Assembly: GCF_014207355.1 (NCBI RefSeq)
Contig: NZ_JACHEF010000004.1
Coordinates: 124,001 to 188,000, forward strand
Origin: Mesorhizobium sangaii
GTDB taxonomy: Bacteria; Pseudomonadota; Alphaproteobacteria; Rhizobiales; Rhizobiaceae
Length of the DNA: 64,000 nt
Direction: 5' to 3'
Numbering within the stretch: the stretch's first letter is position 1; the number at the start of each line of letters is the position of its first letter. Positions 15,675 to 24,200 of the stretch are shown here, piece by piece. A model generated the notes under the pieces. That model saw nothing but the letters and a program-made list of their open reading frames with translations, made no database searches and was not told the origin of the DNA. Both the position numbers and the translations under genes were made by a program.

Positions 15675-16580
15675 CTATCGCTGCTTGAGCACCCACCCAA
15701 GCAGCGACACCAGTAACGCCGCCAGTTCGCCGGTCGGGTCGAGGTCGGGATCGAAGATCGTCATGTCCATGCCGATGCAGGCAGGACCGGCAACCAGTGC
15801 GGACAGGATTGCGACGAGATCGTCGGGATCGATGCCGGGACTGCCGGGCGAATCCACCGCCGGCATCACCGTCTGGTCGAGCACGTCAATGTCGAGATGC
15901 AGCCAGTAGGGGGACCGCGCCAGCGTTGCCCGGGTCTTTTCCAACACCCTCGCCACGCCAAGCTCTCTCGCGGCAAAGACGTCGATCAGCGTCATGGCGG
16001 TGGAGTTGATGTCCGGCCAGGCGAAGTCGGCATCACGGCTCTCGCGTTCGCCGATCTGGATCACCCGTTCGTCGGGCACCAACGGCCCGGCAATGCCTGG
16101 CCACTCGGTCAGCAGCGGTTCGCCGCGCCCGGTAGCGAGCGCGAGATCCATGCCGGCGGCCGAGCCGAGCGCGGCATCGGCATCGTAGTTGCCGGGATGA
16201 CGGAAATCGCTGTGACCGTCGACATGCACCAGGGCCAGTGGACCGGACCGCCGTGCGGCCGCCAGCGCGCCAGGCAGGATCGAACAATCGCCGCCGACGA
16301 TCAGTGGAAATTCGCCCTGCCCGATCGCGCCGGCGACAAACTCGGCAAGCTCCAGATTAAACCGGCGGATCGCAGGGCCATTGCGCAGTCGGGTGCCCGG
16401 CTGCGGTTCGGTGCCGTAGGCGGGCCGTTCGAGATCGACCACCTTGGCGGGCGCAACCACCTCGACCAGGCCGGCCTCGCTCAGCGCCTGCGGCGCCCGC
16501 CATGTCCCCGGCACATGGCCGGGCCGCAGCGGGCGAAGACCAAGGTTGGACGGCGCGCGGATAAGGCAGATTTCACGCAT
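15675..16580 (-). CDS. Arginase/agmatinase-family protein (GGDCS subtype)
   Basis: 301 residues from MREICLIRAPSNLGLRPLRP. Binuclear metal motifs: GGDCS at 96-100, DGHSDF beginning at Asp121, and LHLDIDVLD with MPAVDSPGSPG in the C-terminal third. Classical arginases and agmatinases have GGDHS, whose His binds one Mn ion; Cys replaces it here. The family hydrolyses the guanidino or related C-N bond of arginine, agmatine or similar ureides, but the substrate of this subtype is not known to me. The ribosome site is weak, and starts further upstream are possible. Confidence 0.85.
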   Translation of the reverse strand: MREICLIRAPSNLGLRPLRPGHVPGTWRAPQALSEAGLVEVVAPAKVVDLERPAYGTEPQPGTRLRNGPAIRRFNLELAEFVAGAIGQGEFPLIVGGDCSILPGALAAARRSGPLALVHVDGHSDFRHPGNYDADAALGSAAGMDLALATGRGEPLLTEWPGIAGPLVPDERVIQIGERESRDADFAWPDINSTAMTLIDVFAARELGVARVLEKTRATLARSPYWLHLDIDVLDQTVMPAVDSPGSPGIDPDDLVAILSALVAGPACIGMDMTIFDPDLDPTGELAALLVSLLGWVLKQR

Positions 16581-16686
16581 GGAGAGCCTAGGTTTGCCAA
16601 GCCCACCATAGACCGCGAATGCCCGCCAGGTCACGCAGCCGGAGCCGCCGCCCATCTCTGCCGACAGTTCCTGCCAGCGACCCCAT

Positions 16687-17157
16687 TCAGGCACCCTCGG
16701 TAAATTGCGCCTGAAACTCCGGGCTCGGCGGGATCGGCTTGATCACATCGATCAACACGCCATTGGGGTCCTTGGTGATGAAATGGCGCTGGCCGAAGGG
16801 CTCGTCGCGCAGGCTGCACAAGATCGGCAGGCCGGCGGCGGTGATCCGTTCGTAGACAGCATCTGGGTTCCTGACCTCGAAATTGATCAGCAGGCCGGAC
16901 GTGCGACCCCGCCCCTCTTCCGGAATCGTTTTATGATCGCCATGGACGATGCCGAGATTGACGCGGCGATCCTCGGCAGACTGCAAATGCACGTACCAGT
17001 CGCTCTCAAACAGCGGCTTGAAGCCGAAATGCTTAATATAGAAGGCCTTTGTGGCGGCAACATCGCCTGTCATCAGCACCGGGTAATAGCTCGTGGTCTT
17101 CCATCTTTCCTTCTCCCGCCTAACAACATACAGTCTGCATGTAGATTGAATTAACAT
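16687..17157 (-). CDS. VOC/glyoxalase-family protein with damaged start
   Basis: A vicinal-oxygen-chelate domain: YYPVLMTGDVAATKAFYIKH, LGIVHGDHKTIPEEG, LINFEVRNPDAVYERITAAG, GQRHFITKDPNGVLIDVIKP. Such proteins include glyoxalases and resistance or sequestration proteins. The expected start is ATG 17104 behind GGAGAAGGAAAG, but one extra G (17101) puts this ATG out of frame. The first in-frame ATG is at 17157, which would add 19 unnatural residues and lies inside a TetR operator. So either the gene is frameshifted at its second codon or the base is an error. Divergent from a TetR gene that probably controls it. Confidence 0.8.
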   Translation of the reverse strand: MLIQSTCRLYVVRREKERWKTTSYYPVLMTGDVAATKAFYIKHFGFKPLFESDWYVHLQSAEDRRVNLGIVHGDHKTIPEEGRGRTSGLLINFEVRNPDAVYERITAAGLPILCSLRDEPFGQRHFITKDPNGVLIDVIKPIPPSPEFQAQFTEGA

Positions 17158-17171
17158 ACAGGCTGCATGTA
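17126..17171. promoter_or_regulatory. Twin palindromic operators between VOC and TetR genes
   Basis: ACATACAGTCTGCATGTA (17126-17143) and ACATACAGGCTGCATGTA (17154-17171) are near-identical 18-base palindromes, 28 bases apart start to start. The second ends on the first base of the TetR start codon. Two identical sites between divergent genes are typical of TetR autoregulation. Confidence 0.8.
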
Positions 17172-17800
17172 TGCAACGAGAATCCGCGCGCCGTTCCAAC
17201 CGCGACCGCACCGAGGCGACGCGCGCCGACCTGATCGCCGCGGCGCGCAAATTGTTCACCGAAAAATCCTATGCCGAGACCGGCACGCCCGAGATCGTTG
17301 CCGCCGCAGGCGTCACGCGCGGCGCGCTCTATCACCACTTTGCCGACAAGCAGGCGCTGTTCGCCGCCGTGGTTGAGCAGGAGGCAGCAGTTGTGGCTGA
17401 CGAAATCGAGCGCGCCTCGCCGCCCTCGTTGTTTGCCCGCGACGCCCTGATCGCCGGTTCGGACGCCTATCTCGCCGCCATGCGCGCGCCCGGCCGCACG
17501 CGGCTGTTGCTGCTCGACGGGCCGGCTGTGCTTGGCCGCGCCGCCATGGACGCGATCGACAACCGGCATGGCAACCGCTCGCTGCGCGAGGGGCTTGTCG
17601 CGGCTATGCGGGCGCAGACGATGACGAGATTGCCGGTCGAGGCGCTGACCGCGCTGCTGGCTTCCGCCTTCGACCGTGCGGCCCTGGCCATCGAGGCCGG
17701 TGAGTCAGCCGACGACTGCCGCACCGTGCTCATGGCGCTGATTGACGGGCTCGCTCCAGTTCCTCGTCGTCAGGTATCTGGCCCGGCTCGAACTCGTTGA
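17171..17800 (+). CDS. TetR-family transcriptional regulator
   Basis: 209 residues. The N-terminal HTH is plain: ATRADLIAAARKLFTEKSYA, TPEIVAAAGVTRGALYHHFA, DKQALFAAVV. The remainder is a helical ligand domain with no recognisable ligand specificity. There is no Shine-Dalgarno before ATG 17171, and the operator runs up to the start codon, so the message may be nearly leaderless. The 3' end overlaps the convergent LysR gene by 71 bases. It likely represses itself and the VOC gene. Confidence 0.92.
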   Translation: MQRESARRSNRDRTEATRADLIAAARKLFTEKSYAETGTPEIVAAAGVTRGALYHHFADKQALFAAVVEQEAAVVADEIERASPPSLFARDALIAGSDAYLAAMRAPGRTRLLLLDGPAVLGRAAMDAIDNRHGNRSLREGLVAAMRAQTMTRLPVEALTALLASAFDRAALAIEAGESADDCRTVLMALIDGLAPVPRRQVSGPARTR

Positions 17801-18689
17801 AGCAGCCGAGCTGGCGCTTGAACTGCTCGATCAGCCAGGCCGCCGCCGGCTTCGGGCTGCTGTCGTTACGATGCATGGCAAACAGCGGCGAGTTCACTTC
17901 CCTGAAAGCCTCCAGGTCGAGTTCCACCAGTCGGCCGCAGGCCAGATCTTCGGCGATCAGCCAGCGCGGCAGCCCACCCCAGCCCAGCCCCTCGCGCATC
18001 AGCATATGCTTGGTGCGCATGTCCGTCAGCCGCCAGGTGCGGTAGGCGAAAACACCGAAGTCGCGCCCCTTGGTGCGTTCGGACTGGTCGGTAACGACAA
18101 GCTGGATGTGTTCGCGCGCATCCTCGATCGCCACCGGCTTCGGCAGCAGCGCCAGCGGGTGGCTGGGCGCAGCAGCCAGCACCATCGACATGAAGCCGAT
18201 GCGCACAAGATGCACATCGACCTCGCCCAGCAGACCGCCAATGCCGAGATCGGCCTGTCCATTGACGACGTGATCCGGGATCAGCCCTAGCGAGCCTATA
18301 TGCAGGCGCAGCATCACGGTCGGAAACTGCACCTCGAATGCCTTGAGCACCCGAACCAGTACTGGCGAGGGCAGTGCCGCGTCGACCGACAGCGCGACTT
18401 CCGCCTCCAGTCCCTGATGGTAACCGTCGGCTCGCGAGCGGATCCGCTGCAGCACGCCGGCCATGCGGCGCGCATCCTCCAGCATCGCCCGGCCGATCTC
18501 GGTCAGTTGCGGCTCGCGCGTGCCCTCGCGCTCGAACAGCTTCAATCCGAGCTGCGCCTCGAGATTGGCGATGCCATAGCTGATGACGGATTGCGCGCGG
18601 TTGAGCTTGCGGCCGGCGGCCGAGAAACTGCCGGTCTCGGCGACTGTCAGAAAGACCTGAAGTTGATCGAGCGTCGGGTTGGGTTGCAT
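17730..18689 (-). CDS. LysR-family transcriptional regulator
   Basis: 319 residues from MQPNPTLDQLQVFLTVAETG (in-frame ATG 18695 and GTG 18701 are also possible). The winged HTH covers residues 8-65 (GSFSAAGRKLNRAQSVISYG, LEAQLGLKLFERE). The effector domain follows to the C-terminus with no obvious ligand clue. Divergent from the azoreductase gene at 18803, the usual arrangement for a regulator and its target. A palindrome at 18716-18730 lies between them. Confidence 0.92.
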   Translation of the reverse strand: MQPNPTLDQLQVFLTVAETGSFSAAGRKLNRAQSVISYGIANLEAQLGLKLFEREGTREPQLTEIGRAMLEDARRMAGVLQRIRSRADGYHQGLEAEVALSVDAALPSPVLVRVLKAFEVQFPTVMLRLHIGSLGLIPDHVVNGQADLGIGGLLGEVDVHLVRIGFMSMVLAAAPSHPLALLPKPVAIEDAREHIQLVVTDQSERTKGRDFGVFAYRTWRLTDMRTKHMLMREGLGWGGLPRWLIAEDLACGRLVELDLEAFREVNSPLFAMHRNDSSPKPAAAWLIEQFKRQLGCFNEFEPGQIPDDEELERARQSAP

Positions 18690-18715
18690 GATCATATCCA
18701 CTTCATGGATGGATA

Positions 18716-18730
18716 GTATAGAAAATATAC
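18716..18730. promoter_or_regulatory. Candidate LysR operator
   Basis: GTATA-gaaaa-TATAC, an AT-rich palindrome in an otherwise GC-rich region, between the LysR gene and the azoreductase gene. It fits the T-N11-A pattern of LysR sites. Confidence 0.55.
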
Positions 18731-18802
18731 CAGTTTTTCAAATGGGTCGATGGTCCCATATCCAGGGGGACAAATTATTCCAACCCCCTGGAGAGCCCCA
18801 AA

Positions 18803-19438
18803 ATGTCTATCCTTCTCGTTACATCGAGCCCCCGCGGCACTGCCTCGCACTCGACCCGCATTGCCACTGAATTCGCCGAAAAGCTCCTCGCCGCCGATCC
18901 GTCGAACACGCTTGTCGTGCGCGACCTCGTCGCCAACCCGTTGCCGCATATCGACGCCGACTATTCGACCGGCATCTACACCCCGGCTGAAGCCCGCACC
19001 CCGCGCCAGGCCGAAGTCGTCGGCGTCTCCGACGTTGTGCTCGACGAACTGTTCGCCGCCGATACGGTGATCCTCGCCACCGGCTTCATCAACTTCAACA
19101 TCTCCTCGACGCTGAAGTCCTGGGTCGATCACATCGCCCGCTCCGGCAAGAGCTTTGCCTATGGCGAGAATGGCCCCAAGGGCCTCGTCACCGGCAAGAA
19201 GGTCTATATCGTGCTGGCTTCGGGCGGCATCTATTCCGAAGGCGCGGCCGTGCAGCTCGATCACGCCATTCCCTATCTGCGCGGCGTGCTCGGCTTCCTC
19301 GGCATGACCGACGTCGACGTCATCCGCATCGAAGGCGTCGGCATGGGCCCTGATGCGGTGACCGCTGCGCTCGCCAAAGCGACCGCCAAGGTCGATGCCG
19401 TGGTGGCGGCCAGCCACCAGGTCTCTGCGGCGGCATAA
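18803..19438 (+). CDS. azoR: FMN-dependent NADH:quinone oxidoreductase / azoreductase
   Basis: 211 residues, start MSILLVTSSPRGTASHSTRI. The flavodoxin-like fold carries the FMN phosphate loop SSPRGTASHS, ATGFINFNISSTLKSWVDHI and VLASGGIYSEG, all standard for AzoR. These cytoplasmic enzymes reduce quinones and azo compounds by two-electron transfer from NADH. Full length. Followed by a strong terminator. Control by the divergent LysR regulator is likely. Confidence 0.93.
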   Translation: MSILLVTSSPRGTASHSTRIATEFAEKLLAADPSNTLVVRDLVANPLPHIDADYSTGIYTPAEARTPRQAEVVGVSDVVLDELFAADTVILATGFINFNISSTLKSWVDHIARSGKSFAYGENGPKGLVTGKKVYIVLASGGIYSEGAAVQLDHAIPYLRGVLGFLGMTDVDVIRIEGVGMGPDAVTAALAKATAKVDAVVAASHQVSAAA

Positions 19439-19460
19439 GCCATCAATCGTCGAATTTGAA

Positions 19461-19487
19461 GGCAGGCGCCTAGCGCCTGCCTTTTTT
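19461..19487 (+). terminator. Intrinsic terminator after azoR
   Basis: GGCAGGCGC-CTA-GCGCCTGCC followed by six T. It also separates azoR from the convergent ROK gene, which ends at 19492. Confidence 0.93.
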
Positions 19488-19491
19488 GTGG

Positions 19492-20718
19492 TCAAGCGTC
19501 CTTTGCTTCAGCGACCATATCCGTCGTGTCTTGCGCCATCTCGGGCAAAGGCGGCAAAACCACAGCCGGATGCCGGCCTTCGCGCAGCATGAGCCCGAGA
19601 CTGTAGTCGACGGCCAGCTTCATCGCACCAAGCGCGGTGCCGCCGTCTCCCAGCGAACTGACGGCGATCCGTGTCGGCCACGCAAGTTCTGCCGCGACGC
19701 GCTCGACGTTTTCCGTCATCAGTGGGTTTCTGCCAACGCCGCCGCCAAGCACGATCAGGCCGGGGTCGAGCATACCGATGCAGCCGGCCGCCAGTCTGCC
19801 GATATCGGCGGCATGACGCTCGACAGCCGCCATCGCAGACGCCGAACCCTCCCGGGCGCGCGCGAACAGATCCTTGGCCGAGTCGGGCGGCGCGCCTTCC
19901 TGCAAGGGCCATTCGACACGGCATCGCTCGATCAGCGCCCGCGAGCCGAGATAATGTTCGAGCCCTTCACGATAGGGCGTCTCGCTGACGGACCACGGAT
20001 ACGGCATGCGGCCGATTTCGCCGGCGGCGCCGCCGGCGCCGCGAAACAACCGTCCCTCGGTGATGAAGCCAAGGCCAACCCGCACGCCAACCTGCAGGAA
20101 GGCGAAGGTCTGGTGGCCCTGCGCGGCGCCGTAATGCATTTCGCCAATGGCGGCGCAGTTGACGTTGTTTTCCAGGATGATCGGCACTTCGACATGACGC
20201 CGCAGCAGGCCAAGCACGGCCGACGGTCCGCCCGGCCGGTCGAAGCGGTCGTTGGAAACGATACGCGGCACCGCCACGGCAACGGCGCGCAGCGCACGAA
20301 AACTCTTGCCCACCTTGCTCATGGTGGCATGCGTCACCGACAGCACGATCGCGCCAACGTCGTCGGGATGGCTGGATTTGGCCTCCGGTATCGGCTCTTC
20401 CGCCGCCGACAACGGCTGCCCGTCCATCGAATACGCGACAGCGCGCACCTGGGCCGCGCCGACATCGACGCCGATCGCGTAACCGGCGCCCGGACCGATG
20501 CCGTAGATGGTTGCCGTGCGGCCAATGGCGCCGCGCTCCAACCCGCGCGACGCGACGAGCCCCAGTTCGCTCAATTCCGAAACCGCTGCCGACATGGTCG
20601 GCTTCGACAGGTCGAGCATCGCGCCGAGCTTCGGCCGCGTCACGGGCCCATGCGCCGCGAGCACACGCAGCACGGCGCGGGCACTGTCGGTCAGATTGGG
20701 GATTTCCGCAGCCGCCAT
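19492..20718 (-). CDS. ROK-family transcriptional repressor
   Basis: 408 residues from MAAAEIPNLTDSARAVLRVL (longer starts up to 20775 possible). An N-terminal MarR-like winged HTH (GPVTRPKLGAMLDLSKPTMS) is followed by the ROK sugar-kinase-like domain: YAIGVDVGAAQVRAV, ILENNVNCAAIGEMHYG, LFRGAGGAAGEIGRMPYPWS, LIVLGGGVGRNP. The zinc-binding Cys cluster of catalytic ROK kinases is not seen, in line with a sensor role. It neighbours a SIS protein, a sugar kinase and a CUT1 transporter, so it probably senses a sugar or its phosphate and controls this locus. Confidence 0.92.
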   Translation of the reverse strand: MAAAEIPNLTDSARAVLRVLAAHGPVTRPKLGAMLDLSKPTMSAAVSELSELGLVASRGLERGAIGRTATIYGIGPGAGYAIGVDVGAAQVRAVAYSMDGQPLSAAEEPIPEAKSSHPDDVGAIVLSVTHATMSKVGKSFRALRAVAVAVPRIVSNDRFDRPGGPSAVLGLLRRHVEVPIILENNVNCAAIGEMHYGAAQGHQTFAFLQVGVRVGLGFITEGRLFRGAGGAAGEIGRMPYPWSVSETPYREGLEHYLGSRALIERCRVEWPLQEGAPPDSAKDLFARAREGSASAMAAVERHAADIGRLAAGCIGMLDPGLIVLGGGVGRNPLMTENVERVAAELAWPTRIAVSSLGDGGTALGAMKLAVDYSLGLMLREGRHPAVVLPPLPEMAQDTTDMVAEAKDA

Positions 20719-20848
20719 CTCTGCCTTTCGAGCTTTGCCCTGCAAATCCTGTTGCCGGTCCGCGAGAGCGAACACCGCCGCGACTCACACCTCTTCAATG
20801 CCTCATTGCCGGGCGGTTTGGCAATTTTCTCGACGACTGGCGGTTACG

Positions 20849-21871
20849 TCAGACTTCGGTCGGCGACCAAGGCTTCAGCTTGATATCGGTCTGGCGGTAA
20901 CGGAAAACGATATCTGTGAGGCCAGCGGCATCCTGCATGTCGCCGACGATAAGCTGGATGGCGATGATCTCCAGGATGGCGTCGGCGACGGCGTTGCCAA
21001 GGGCGGGAATGGAGATCACCACCAGCCTGTCTGCAGAAGCGACGTCCGTGCGCCGCGTCACCAGCACCGAGGGGCAGCCGAACCCAGCGACATCGGTGGC
21101 GATCTTGACCTCGCGGCCGTCGCCGATGGCGATCAGTCCGGTCGCCGCATCCTGCGATTCCATCGGCCCATGCAGGTAGTTCAGCGTGTCCCATCCGGAT
21201 GCGGGTACCCGAACCGCCTCACGGATCAGCATCGCCGCCTCGCCGGCATTGGCGAAACTGACACCTGCGCCGACGATATCGATGGATGTCCTGCCCTGCA
21301 GCAGCCGTGCCGCCTGGCTAGCCGCCTGCTCGGCACCAGAAAGAACGGTGGCGACCGCACTCGGCAAACGCGCCCAGTCGAAGCTGTTGCCGGCAAGCCT
21401 GTCGATCAACATGCCAAGCGCCAGCAAGGTGCCGGTATAGCCGGTCGAACTCGCGCCATTGTCGGCGCCCGAATCCGTGGCAAGCACGGCGCCGGTCAGA
21501 TCAGCCAGCGGATTGTCGCTGCCACGGCATACGGCCAGCCGCGGTGCCTCCGACGCCTCGTGCATGACGTCGGAAATTTCCTGGCTCTGCCCCGAGGCCG
21601 AAAGCGCGATGAAGGCATCCGCGGCGGCATCCGTATGGCCATAGAGATCGGTCGGCGTGTAAGCGAAGGCCCGCAAGCCGCAGGCGCGCAGATAAAGTGC
21701 CCCGGCAAGGGCGGCCTGATAGCTGGCGCCGATGCCAGCAAGCCCGATCGCCTTGCCGGCAAGGACGTCGAGATCGAGACCATCGAGCGACCCGGCCACC
21801 GAACGCCTGCCGATCTCGAGACTTTCCGTCTGCCGCGCCACCGCCTGGCGGTAGCCGATACGCTTCATCAT
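20849..21871 (-). CDS. SIS-domain protein (sugar isomerase / deaminase type)
   Basis: 340 residues starting MMKRIGYRQAVARQTESLEI. Two SIS domains: AGIGASYQAALAGALYLRAC with ALSASGQSQEISDVM in the first, and DIVGAGVSFANAGEAAMLIR in the second. The pattern resembles GlmS-isomerase-domain and AgaS-like proteins that act on amino-sugar or keto-sugar phosphates. Its ATG directly follows the stop of the kinase gene (TGAATG), so it is translationally coupled to it. The predicted reaction is isomerisation or deamination of the phosphorylated sugar made by the kinase; the exact substrate is unknown. Confidence 0.88.
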   Translation of the reverse strand: MMKRIGYRQAVARQTESLEIGRRSVAGSLDGLDLDVLAGKAIGLAGIGASYQAALAGALYLRACGLRAFAYTPTDLYGHTDAAADAFIALSASGQSQEISDVMHEASEAPRLAVCRGSDNPLADLTGAVLATDSGADNGASSTGYTGTLLALGMLIDRLAGNSFDWARLPSAVATVLSGAEQAASQAARLLQGRTSIDIVGAGVSFANAGEAAMLIREAVRVPASGWDTLNYLHGPMESQDAATGLIAIGDGREVKIATDVAGFGCPSVLVTRRTDVASADRLVVISIPALGNAVADAILEIIAIQLIVGDMQDAAGLTDIVFRYRQTDIKLKPWSPTEV

Positions 21872-22804
21872 TCAAACGGCTCCGATCTGAGAGGACACAC
21901 CTTGGCCGGCAAGTAGCCGCCTGGCCAGCGCGACCCCGCCGAGCACCGGCGGGTCGCGTAGCAACAGCACCTGGCTCGGTGGCGAGACTTTCGCCATGGC
22001 GTCGACGAATGCCGTCATCAACATCGGCTGCTCCGATATGACGCCACCGCCGGCCACGACAAGCGCCGGATTGGCCCCGCGCTCGATCAGCAGTTCGACC
22101 AATGCGGCAAGCCCTGCCCCGCCTTCCCTGATCACACGGACAGCCAGCGCCGAGCCGGCGATCGCCGCGTCGAACACGGCATTGGCATGGCGGCCCCAGA
22201 CCGCCGCGCCGCGGGTTTCGTTGAGCAGGATGCCAAGCTTGGTATGGTCGTCAGTGCCAAGTTCGCGCATCAGCGCTCCAATCAGCGGGTCGCTGCCATC
22301 CTCGCCATGGTCGAGCGCGCGGCGGATTGCCTTGGCCGCCTCCCGCACCAGGGCGGGTGCGCTGCCTTCGTCACCGAGGATCCAGCCCCATCCGCCGGCA
22401 GCCAGCATCTTGCCTTCGGCCGTGCGTGCGACCGCGATCGAGCCGGTGCCCGAAACGACGCCGATGCCGTCAACATGGCCGGCAGCCGGCACCATCAGTT
22501 CGGCATCGTTGACGACCTGCACCGCGCCGCCGGTCCTGGCCGCCAGCAGCGCCTGGAAGCGAAGGCATTGTTCATCCGTGTCGCAGCCATGCGCGCCGAC
22601 CGCCAGGGCAGCGGGCGCCATGCCGCCACACAGATTGGCGACGATGCCGGCCAGAGTCGTGGCATCGGTCTCCATGTCACGGATGCGCCAGGTCTCGGTC
22701 ACCAGCACCTCGTCGGCGATCGTACGTTCGCCCAGGCACGCCATGATGCGCGTCTTGGTGCCGCCGATATCCACGCCTGCAATCATTTTCTGGGTCAACG
22801 ACAT
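21872..22804 (-). CDS. BadF/BadG-type sugar kinase (N-acetylglucosamine kinase-like)
   Basis: 310 residues from MSLTQKMIAGVDIGGTKTRI. ASKHA ATPase motifs: phosphate-1 GVDIGGTKTR, connect-1 VNDAELMVPA, phosphate-2 GIGVVSGTGSIAVA, then GGWGWILGDEGS and adenosine ALVVAGGGVI. The GGWGWILGDEGS segment is typical of N-acetylglucosamine and N-acetylmuramate kinases in this family. It is first in a unit with the SIS gene. ATP-dependent phosphorylation of the imported sugar is inferred from context. Confidence 0.9.
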   Translation of the reverse strand: MSLTQKMIAGVDIGGTKTRIMACLGERTIADEVLVTETWRIRDMETDATTLAGIVANLCGGMAPAALAVGAHGCDTDEQCLRFQALLAARTGGAVQVVNDAELMVPAAGHVDGIGVVSGTGSIAVARTAEGKMLAAGGWGWILGDEGSAPALVREAAKAIRRALDHGEDGSDPLIGALMRELGTDDHTKLGILLNETRGAAVWGRHANAVFDAAIAGSALAVRVIREGGAGLAALVELLIERGANPALVVAGGGVISEQPMLMTAFVDAMAKVSPPSQVLLLRDPPVLGGVALARRLLAGQGVSSQIGAV

Positions 22805-22850
22805 CCACCGCGCAAGCCGGACGAAGCGGGGTTGCCGCGTCCAATCCATA

Positions 22851-22874
22851 TTAGTTAGGAAACTTTACAAACTA
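22851..22874. promoter_or_regulatory. Candidate ROK-repressor operator
   Basis: TTAGTTAGGAAACTTTACAA continuing ACTA: a TAGTT…AACTA inverted pair around GGAAACTTT, in the divergent region between the kinase and the transporter gene. Sites of this look (TTAGTTAGGAAACTTT…) are what one expects for ROK repressors of sugar operons in alphaproteobacteria. The match is by eye. Confidence 0.5.
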
Positions 22875-22948
22875 TCTTTCCAGACGGCAAGAACTATGAT
22901 TTGATAATCGTCGTAAAAAGCGCATCAAGCGCATTGGGAGATTGCAAC

Positions 22949-24199
22949 ATGAGCAGGAGAAGGATTGGCCTAGCCCTCGCGGCCGCGTCTTTCGCATGGG
23001 GACTCGCCGCAGGCGTGGCGCATGCCACCGACATCTCGTTCTGGACTTGGCGCCAGGAAGACAAGGCCGCCTACAACGAACTTTTCGCCGATTTCACCAA
23101 GGCCAATCCGGACATCCATGTGAAGTTCGAGTCCTTCCCGGACGAGAACTATCCAACGATCGTCTCGACCGCTTTGGCCGCCGGCAAGGGCGGCGACGTC
23201 ATCCACACCCACGCTTATGGCTGGCTGGAGCAGTTCGTGAAGGCCGGCTATTTCGAGCCGCAAGACATGACCACTGTGCCCTCGCTCGCCAACCAGCCCG
23301 CCGATGCGCTGGTGGCCGGCACCTACCGCGCCGACAAGAAGGTCTATTCCCTGCCCTTCGCCTCGCAGACGCTCGGTCTGTTCATCAACAAGGATGTCTT
23401 CGCCAAGGCCGGGCTGACCCCGCCGACCACATGGGATGAGTTCATCACCGTCAGCAAGGCGCTCAAGGAAAAGGGCATTTACCCCCTGGCCAACGGCATG
23501 GGCACGAGCTGGTTCAACGAGATGTTCGTGGCCATCTTCACCAACCCTTTCCTCGGCCAGGACTTTGTCAGCGACCTGACTTCGGGCAAGACCACCTTCA
23601 AGGATCCGCGCTATGTCGCGGCACTCGGCAAGCTGCTCGAACTGCGCGACTACATGCCCCCCGGATTCGAAGGCATAGACTATGAAACCGCAGGCCAGCT
23701 GTTCATCAGCGGCAAGGCCGCGATGCTGGCCGGCGGCAGCTTCGACATCGCCACCTATCGGACCCAGAACCCGGCGATCAACATGGACTTCATTGCCCCG
23801 CCAATGGCCAAGGCTGGCGACACGCCGCAGGTGACCAAGTTCTTCGACGGTGGCTATGCCGTCAACGCCAAGTCGGCCAACAAGGAGGCCGCGCTAAAGC
23901 TGGTCAACTGGATGGGGACCAAGGAGTTCGGCGACAAGTTCTCGGCCTTGCTCGGCAACATCTCGCCCATCAAGGGCGTGGTCATCAAGGACGAACTGCT
24001 CGCCCACGTCGCCAAGTTGAACGAAACGGCCATGCCGCATATCAATGTCGTCTACTTCCGTTTCGAGAAGCCGACGGGATCGGAGCTGCTGCAGGGCGAC
24101 ATCACCAAGATGATGTCGGGTTCGATCACCCCGGACCAGTTGGCCGCTGACCTGACCGACGGGCTCGCCAAGTGGTACAAGCCTTTCCAGGGCAATTGA
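22949..24199 (+). CDS. CUT1 sugar ABC transporter, substrate-binding protein
   Basis: 416 residues from MSRRRIGLALAAASFAWGLA, with a signal peptide cut after AHA; GGGAG precedes the ATG. The mature protein shows the type-1 extracellular solute-binding fold: DISFWTWRQEDKAAYNELFA, YFEPQDMTTVPSLANQ, VYSLPFASQTLGLFINKDVF, TPPTTWDEF. It delivers a carbohydrate to the permeases encoded directly downstream. Lead gene of the operon 22949-28049. Confidence 0.95.
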   Translation: MSRRRIGLALAAASFAWGLAAGVAHATDISFWTWRQEDKAAYNELFADFTKANPDIHVKFESFPDENYPTIVSTALAAGKGGDVIHTHAYGWLEQFVKAGYFEPQDMTTVPSLANQPADALVAGTYRADKKVYSLPFASQTLGLFINKDVFAKAGLTPPTTWDEFITVSKALKEKGIYPLANGMGTSWFNEMFVAIFTNPFLGQDFVSDLTSGKTTFKDPRYVAALGKLLELRDYMPPGFEGIDYETAGQLFISGKAAMLAGGSFDIATYRTQNPAINMDFIAPPMAKAGDTPQVTKFFDGGYAVNAKSANKEAALKLVNWMGTKEFGDKFSALLGNISPIKGVVIKDELLAHVAKLNETAMPHINVVYFRFEKPTGSELLQGDITKMMSGSITPDQLAADLTDGLAKWYKPFQGN

Positions 24200-24200
24200 G

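Noticed and set aside
19486..20883. Plus-strand 465-codon frame opposite the ROK gene
   Set aside because: The composition (Arg/His/Gln-rich) is that of an antisense frame; the ROK repressor is complete on the minus strand.
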